Source of the DNA: Pteria penguin
Lineage: Eukaryota; Mollusca; Bivalvia; Pterioida; Pteriidae
Assembly (NCBI GenBank): GCA_035048485.1
Contig: CM068588.1
Span: 1,612,001 to 1,676,000 of the forward strand
DNA length: 64,000 bases
Direction of reading: 5' to 3'
Each line of letters starts with the position of its first letter. Position 1 is the first letter of the stretch. Positions 41,355 through 64,000 of this stretch are shown here, one piece after another. The translations under genes and the position numbers were made by a program. The notes beneath the pieces were generated by a model. The model was not told the DNA's origin. It made no database searches and saw nothing but the letters and a program-made list of their open reading frames with translations.

Positions 41355-43735
41355 TAAATTTAGTTGGAGTTGACTTTATTTGAGCGTAGCTCAAGTGAGC
41401 TATTGTCATAGTGCAGCGTCCGTCGTCCGTCATCCGTCGTTAACTTTTCTACATTTTCGACTTCTTCTCCAGAACCGCTGCACAGAATTTCACCAAACTC
41501 CATAGGAAGTAAGTCATCAAGGTCCTCTACAAAGTTTGTGTCTTTTATGCCGATCCGTGATCCAAGATGGCCGCCATTGGCTCTGATTGGTTGACACATT
41601 TTCGACTTATCCTCCAGAAATGCTACACAGAATTTTACCAAACTTCATAGGAAGTAAGTACTCAAAGTCCTCTACCATGTTTGTGTTTTTTATGCCGATC
41701 CGTGATCCAAGATGGCCGCCATTGGCTCTGATTGGTTGACACATTTTCGACTTCTTCTCCAGAACTGCTGCACAGAATTTCACCAAACTTCATAGGAAGT
41801 AAGTACTCAAGGTCCTCTACCAAGTTTGTGTTTTTTATGCCGATCCTTGATCCAAGATGGCCGCCATTGGCTCTGATTGGTTGACACATTTTCGACTTCC
41901 CCTCCAGAACTGCTGCACAGAATTTCACCAAACTTCATAGGAAGTAAGTACTCAAGGTCCTCTACCAAGTTTGTGTTTTTTTGCCGATCCGTAATCCAAG
42001 ATGGCCGCCATTGGCTCTGATTGGTTGACACATTTTCGACTTCTTCTCCAGAACTGCTGCACAGAATTTCACCAAAATTCATAAGAAGTAAGTACTCAAA
42101 GTCTTCTACCAAGTTTGTGTTTTTTATGCCGATCCGTGATCCAAGATGGCCGCCATTGGCTCTGATTGGTTGACACATTTTCGACTTCTCCTCCAGAACT
42201 GCTGCACAGAATTTCACCAAAGTTCATAGGAAGTAAGTACTCAAAGTCCTCTACCAAGGTTGTGTTTTTTATGCCGATCCGGGATCCAAGATGGTCACCA
42301 TTGGCTCTGATTGGTTGACACATTTTCGACTTCTCCTCCAGAACTGCTGCACAGAATTTCACCAAGCTTCATAGGAAGTAAGTACTCAAGGTTATCTACC
42401 AAGTTTGTGTTTTTTTATGCCGATCCGTGATCCAAGATGGCCGCCATTGGCTCTGATTGGTTGACACATTTTCGACTTCTTCTCCAGAACCGCTGCACAG
42501 AATTTCACCAAACTTCATGGGAAGTAAGTACTCAGTGTCTTCTACCAAGTTTGTGTGTTTTATGCCGATTGGGGATTCAAGATGGCTGCCATTGGCTCTG
42601 ATTTGTTGACTAATTTTCGACTTATTCTCCAGAACGGCTGCACAGAATTTCACCAAATTTCATAAGAAGTCATCAAGGTCCTCTACCAAGTTTGTGTTTT
42701 TTATGCCTATCCGTGATCCAAGATGGCCGCCATTGGTTCTGATTGGTTGACACATTTTCGACTTCTTCTCCAGAAAAGCTGCACAGAATTTCACCAATCT
42801 TCATAGGAAGTTGGTACTCAATGCCCTCTACCAAGTTTGTGTTTTTTATGCCGATCCGGGATACAAGTTGGCCGCCATTGGCTCTGATTGGTTGACACAT
42901 TTTTGACTTCTTCTCCAGAACCGCTGCACAGAATTTCACCAAACTTCATAGAAAGTAAGTACTCAAGGTCCTCTACCAAGTTTGTGTTTTTTATGCCAGT
43001 CCGTGATCCAAGATGGCTGCCATTGGCTCTGATTGGTTGAAACATTTTCAACTTCTTCTCCAGATTGGCTGCACAGAATTTCATCAAACCTCAAAGATAG
43101 TAAGTCCTCAAGGTCCTCTACAAAGTTTGTGTTTTTTATGCCGATCCGTGATCCAAGATAACCGCCATTGACTCTGATTGGTTGACACATTTTCGACTTC
43201 TTCTCCAGAACAGCTGCATAGAATTTCATCAAACTTCATGGAAAGTAAGTACTCAACATCCTCTACCACATTTTTGTTTTTTATGCCGATCCGTGATCCA
43301 AGATAACCGCCATTGACTCTGATTGGTTGACACATTTTCGACTTCTTCTCCAGAACCACTGCACAGAAATTCATCAAACTGCATAGAAAGTAAGTACTCA
43401 AGGTCCTCAACCAAGTTTGGTGATTTTTATGCCGATCCGTGATCCAAGATGGCCGCCATTGACTCTGATTGGTTGACACATTTTCAACTTCTTCTCCAGA
43501 ACCACTGCACAAAATTTCACCAAACTGCATAGAAAGTAAGTACTCAAGGTCCTCTACCAAGTATAGGTTTTTCATGCCGATCCGTAATCCAAGATGGCCA
43601 CCATTGGCTCTGTTTGATTGACACATTTTCATCTTCCTCTCCAGAACCCCTGCACAGAATTTCTTGCTTGCTTGTAAATATGCACTTTGTGCTCAGGTGA
43701 GCGATATAGGCCCACTTGGGCCTCTTGTTTTAGTA
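41355..43735 (-). mobile_element. Pearl/Helentron-like non-autonomous element with satellite core
   Basis: The left part has TTTGAGCGTAGCTCAAGTGA (self-complementary around GAGC.AGCTC) and a GTCCGTCGTCCGTC run; the right end reads GCTCAGGTGAGCGATATAGG then CCCACTTGGGCCTCTTGTTT, with the hairpin GGCCCA/TGGGCC near the end. The middle is the 145-bp array. Short conserved ends with a tandem core fit bivalve pearl-type elements mobilised by Helentrons; that assignment is from general knowledge and not tested. Orientation is uncertain. No protein is encoded. Confidence 0.6.
41400..43680 (-). repeat. 145-bp tandem array, about 15 monomers
   Basis: The monomer starts CCGATCCGTGATCCAAGATG and continues GCCGCCATTGGCTCTGATTG, GTTGACACATTTTCGACTTC, TTCTCCAGAACTGCTGCACA. 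Spacing is 144-145 bp. Minus-strand frames of 86-174 residues (for example 42220-41807, 43632-43108) read through 1-3 monomers each and hop frame because 145 is not a multiple of 3; I do not take them as genes. Confidence 0.95.
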
Positions 43736-45205
43736 CAACAAGTCGTGTCGATGCAAATGGGCGTCATTTACATGAATTTATTGTAGTAGGCTAATTTATT
43801 ACTATGATTGAAATAAATTCTATTTATATGTAGTTTTTACATGTATATATTCTAATTCATTATTAATCTGTAATAAATTTGGTCATAATTTTGATATATA
43901 TTTTCTATACATTATGTAGATATTTATAGAAGGGGATTTCCAAGAGTACTCCTTTGTTCTTATTTATTTTTATATACAGGAAGTGTAATTACATCATAAG
44001 GGTCACTTTAGGTCATTAACATGTAAAACATATCTGTATTGGTTGCTTTGAATTTAGAACTTATTCTATTGGACATTGTATTCCTTCTTCTTTTTCTTTG
44101 TCATTGACAAAGAGATTTTTGAAGTGAATGGCAGACTGATATTTTCTATATTTTAAACATTAGATTTGTATTTGAAAAAGAGCTGATTATTCATGCCAGA
44201 GTGGTACACAGACCATCATATATTGTAATGCATATATTGCATTAGAGCTATGCTTCACACGCAGAGCTATATCGATATTTATATCTAGACCAACTAGTGG
44301 AACCTTATTATCATCAGTATGATCCTAAAGGACCACTATTACATTTGGAGCCCGCGTAGGGACTGACTGATTAAACAGAAGATTTCAAGAGGTGGATTTT
44401 GCTATATGGTTTTGAGGATTAGGCTGTGACTTATTTCTATACAGAAACTAGTCATACTATGAATATAGTTTTGTGATAGTGAAGCTATCTATTATACATA
44501 CACTTGTGATAATCATTTATTCCTGAGAGACTCTAAACAGCGACTCTTCATTCTCTATGAGTGTCATATAATTCTGTGCATTTGTGATATTTCCTTTTGG
44601 GTATTCTTGAGGATATTTTTATGTTGGAAATTATACATATAGCTCACTTTCACGGTAAGGCACATCATACTTACTATGATATGCAATGTATAGTATTTAA
44701 AGTAGTTCACTATTTCAGAAGTTAATTTCAATGGCAACACCATCGCCATTTTTTTTTACAAAAATATACTCGGACGCCCACGGCGCAGCGATATATGCCA
44801 AATCGCTTCCGTTCTTCGGCTTTCCTCGTAGGAGCACAATGCGAAATGAGGAGAAAAAGTTCATAGGATTGTTTTTGTGATTTAGGATATGAAAAGTTCA
44901 GTATGAAATGTAATACCCGTGTTGGCGAATATTATACAGTCGTAACGGCAAATCACTAATCGTAGCGAATTTCACATTTTTTTTAAATGTTAGAACATTG
45001 GAAACGAATCAAAGGAAACTCGAATTTAAACCAGAGCACATGCGTAGACTCCGCCATGAAAAAAAATCATACTAGTTCACTCATTCGGGCAGAAACAAAC
45101 ATAGACAAAAGCAGGCAATGAGCATAATTGCCTATGTTCGTGCAAACATGACAGGCACGCTGATCATGGCGATGTGTGTTTAGATAACAACAGGAAGTAG
45201 TCCCT
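43736..45205. other. A+T-rich region left of the retroelement fragment
   Basis: At 43743-43778 GTCGATGCAAATGGGCGTCA and following bases are repeated directly at 45800-45836. TTGGAGCCCGCGTAGGGA at 44346 could be a primer-binding-site-like sequence, but no convincing LTR pair was found. No exon is recognised. Confidence 0.35.
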
Positions 45206-45690
45206 ATGGCTGACTACACAGTACCTCCTCCTACTGAGTGTACTGATGGTGGCATGTTGTCTTACTCGGGATATATAGAAGCATGTATAATGTTTGCTGG
45301 ATTACCACCATGTTTAGGTTCCTCTATAAAGTATCCCATTCTTGTTGTACCAGACAGTAATTATGACAGAAGTGTACCAATATTACTAGGGACAGTATTA
45401 CTAGGGACAGAAGTGTACCAGTATTACTAGGGACAGTATTACTAGGGACAGAAGTGTACCAGTATTACTAGGGACAGTATTACTAGGGACAGAAGTGTAC
45501 CAGTATTACTAGGGACAGTATTACTAGGGACAGAAGTGTACCAGTATTACTAGGGACAAATATTTTGCATCATTTGTTGTTTGTTCAAACAAGATATAGA
45601 GAACAGTACTTGCAGAGAGCCAACTTACACACTCCATGGTACTTAACTTTCTGCATGATGACACTACAGGAACCTCGGAAACATTGTTGA
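45206..45690 (+). pseudogene. Retroelement protease-region fragment with internal repeat expansion
   Basis: The frame from ATG 45206 encodes LSYSGYIEACIMFAGLP, IKYPILVVPDSNYDRSVPIL and LGT, resembling the aspartic-protease end of gag-pol proteins of invertebrate LTR retroelements (the GYIE...PVLIVPD...IGTN pattern, from memory). The LLGT segment is then expanded by 41-bp units to 45558, after which a frame resumes as LGTNILHHLLFVQTRYREQY. A stop falls within the repeat at 45428-45430, so the copy is dead. No integrase or RT is next to it. Confidence 0.6.
45370..45560 (+). repeat. 41-bp tandem array
   Basis: Four to five copies of AGAAGTGTACCAGTATTACT + AGGGACAGTATTACTAGGGAC; each unit itself contains two TATTACTAGGGACA halves. 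It arose inside the protease-like coding sequence. Confidence 0.95.
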
Positions 45691-46353
45691 CATTATTTTC
45701 TTAAACAAAAAATGAGTGGTATAAGTTGCATTGTTGATCCATCATTGTTAACAACAGTAGAAATCAGCTGTAGGTTGTTAATGTTTTTAATACAATTCAT
45801 GTTGATGCAAATGGGCGTCATTTAGATGAATTTATCACTTACCTTCGCCTCACCCGTTATTAAATCAAGTGACCACCTACCACCCCGTATAGGGTCACAA
45901 AAACACTAGATAACTAATAGTATCTGGGAAGCTACACCGTGGAGTCCCAGAAAATGAGCCTCCCATTCATGCGCCAAAACATTGTGAAATCAGATGACGC
46001 CACAATACCTCACACCTCGGCCATGCCTCGGACAAACATTGAACATCATGATGTATTACAATAAATATTCCGCGAAAGCGTTGGGTCATTTGGTATGTAA
46101 ACCACGGAAACTGAGAGTTTATGTACCTCACCTATCGCCTATGGGTAACCAGCTGGAAGGCGTCTAGAGTTTTTGGCTCCGACTTTTTGGCTTCTTCCAG
46201 TTGGTTGCACTCGATAATCATAACGGAAAGAAAGAATGCTTAAAAAGTCACTGGTAGTCTTAATTTACTTAAAACGTTTTGAATATGTAATACTTTTATT
46301 AATGGTTTTTCTTTTTTACGGAGTTACTGTTTTCGGGATATGGCGTTTGTTTT
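45691..46353. other. Intergenic, nothing recognised
   Basis: It includes the second copy of the ~36-bp direct repeat at 45800-45836. No exon or defined element otherwise. Confidence 0.4.
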
Positions 46354-46640
46354 CTACTTTACTATGATAATGTGGTGGATAGATTGCCGGTACCAGTCCC
46401 CCTGCTGTCTTGTACAGTAGGGTAAAGCGTAAATCCTTCCTGCGCTCCTAAAGCGTTGGAAGGTCGAGGTCGCTAAGAAGGCGTCTGATGGTTCCCTCTT
46501 CTCTGGAGCGGTAGTCTCCCCTGATGAGACGAACTCCTCTCCTCCAGATTCGTTCAATTTGTCCAGTTCTCGCATTAAGTAAGGATCCCAGATAACTGAG
46601 CCGAGAATGGAGAGTAGAGTGTATTCGTTATTTCTGCACT
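46354..46640 (-). mobile_element. LINE 3'-end fragment
   Basis: The minus strand reads SVIWDPYLMRELDKLNE, then frame-slipped SLATSTFQRF-like and YRQSIHH stretches. This follows the VWDPYLxxDIDKLExVQRR ... LPTLQERR pattern at the end of CR1/Jockey-type LINE reverse transcriptases (family pattern from memory). It is frameshifted and lies just downstream of the kinase gene stop. Confidence 0.65.
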
Positions 46641-46963
46641 GGGGGTGGGTGGGGGGTTGCAGTGTCGTATGTTTCGTTGTAAGAAGCCCCCAATGTAGCA
46701 CTGGCTATGCTGTTAATATGTATAGTACATTTAAAGTACTTTGATATCATGGCTCCTAGGTATGAATTAGTTTGGTACTGCCTGGAGTATATGGGTGTTC
46801 AGTTTATAGAAGGATGATGACTTGTTCTTCACACTTATAACGTAACATTCTGCGCGTTAAATCTCATTCCCCATGTAGAAACATAAAAAGGATGCACAGT
46901 TTTTGTAGAATTTTCCCTCGTGAGGTTGCATGAAATGGGATTAATAGTTACAATAAGGTACAT

Positions 46964-63337
<16,374 letters not shown>

Positions 63338-63610
63338 TCTAATAGCATTTCTTAGGCCAGTCCCAAGATCAGGCTTAAAAGGACAATCGCAGTGCAGTAA
63401 GACAACGGTAGAGGTAGTACTATAAATAATTTTTGAAAAGGCGATAAAATATTTTTCATTTGATAGTATGGCAATTGGGGATAGTGTTTCTGCCCCTGTC
63501 TCCCTTGAATATATAATTGGAAACCTCGCAAGATTACATGGTGACAACAGTAGAGTAAGCGATGCAATATTTGAGAGATGACTGGTATGAATCAACAAAC
63601 AATGTAAATT

Positions 63611-63940
63611 TTGCAGGAACATTAATAAAAAGTATGTCATGTTTGTTTGTAAGTTCACAAGCAGTATATTTCGTTTTGTTTGATTCTTACATTTGCAGGA
63701 ACATTAATAAGGAAGTATGTCATGTTTGTTTGTAAGTTCATTAGCAGTATATTTTGTTTTGTTTGATTTTTATATTCGCAGGAATATTGATAAGAAAGTA
63801 TGTCATGTTTGTTTGTAAGTTCACAAGCAGTATATTTCGTTTTGTTGATTCTTACATTTGCAGGAACATAAATAAAAAGTATGTCAGGTGTGTTTGTAAT
63901 TTCATAAGCATTATATTTCGTTTTGTTTGATTCTTATTTT
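63611..63940 (-). repeat. 82-bp tandem array upstream of the GTPase-kinase gene
   Basis: Four copies (starts at 63611, 63693, 63775, 63858) of TTGCAGGAACATTAATAAAA + AGTATGTCATGTTTGTTTGT + AAGTTCACAAGCAGTATATT + TCGTTTTGTTTGATTCTTAC. It sits about 275 bp upstream of the chosen start codon, in the presumed 5' flank. Confidence 0.9.
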
Positions 63941-64000
63941 TCGACACACCACGATTATTGAACGTATATTATGACTGCAATACACAGAAATTAAGACACA

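Noticed and set aside
41360..43632. Minus-strand frames of 86-174 residues (MVKFCAAVLEEKSKMCQPIR...) as a protein family
   Set aside because: They are translations of the 145-bp satellite monomer in shifting frames, overlap each other, and lack splice or start context.
46354..46701. 115-residue frame as the last exon of the kinase gene
   Set aside because: It matches the end of a LINE reverse transcriptase, lies after the kinase stop codon, and is frameshifted.

Overview
This window is eukaryotic nuclear DNA: A+T-rich, short coding exons with GT-AG introns, and a dense load of tRNA-derived SINEs, inverted-repeat elements and tandem arrays. The SINE type (tRNA-like head, body, ...ACGTAAAAC + ATCA/CCAA-rich tail), the long 145-bp array inside a pearl/Helentron-like element, and a DSTYK-like GTPase-kinase gene all suggest a lophotrochozoan, most likely a bivalve mollusc. 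That placement is inference; no species is claimed. No bacterial features, rRNA or intact tRNA genes were seen.

Genes, left to right. (1) 88-4076 (+): the last four coding exons of a gene I do not recognise, with a long acidic Ser/Asp/Glu-rich exon followed by a helical C-terminal domain. (2) 18808-20217 (-): an unbroken 469-aa reading frame for a protein with a disordered Ser/Pro/Asn-rich N-terminus and one LIM zinc-binding domain. (3) 28872-36227 (+): five coding exons of the RNase P/MRP subunit RPP14; the extreme N-terminus was not found. (4) 46964-63337 (-): a ten-exon gene that splices in phase throughout into a 937-aa protein. Its N-terminal dynamin-like GTPase has intact G1, G3 and G4 motifs, followed by helical/coiled-coil stretches and a C-terminal protein kinase. 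This is a DSTYK-like architecture and the most interesting item here.

Mobile DNA: at least ten tRNA-SINE copies of two body types, several with perfect target-site duplications; a broken LINE at 38850-40930 (-) and a LINE tail at 46354-46640 (-); a decayed Penelope-like reverse transcriptase at 56740-58540 (+) inside an intron of the kinase gene; a retroelement protease fragment at 45206-45690; a pearl/Helentron-like element at 41355-43735; and several MITE or foldback elements (5061-5380, 14982-15206, 18232-18418, 22936-23136, 25003-25757, 30866-31137, 47504-47686).

Tandem arrays: 75 bp (6100-6905), 29 bp (8245-9000), 46 bp (12015-12440), 65 bp (16453-17600), 73 bp (23456-23960), 50 bp (34966-35304), 31 bp (36605-37015), 145 bp (41400-43680), 41 bp (45370-45560), 48 bp (49695-50060), 22 bp (50105-50285), (AT)n (51011-51126), 40 bp (62155-62630) and 82 bp (63611-63940). 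Most long open frames elsewhere in the window come from these arrays or from SINE bodies and are not genes. The four genes show no obvious functional link.
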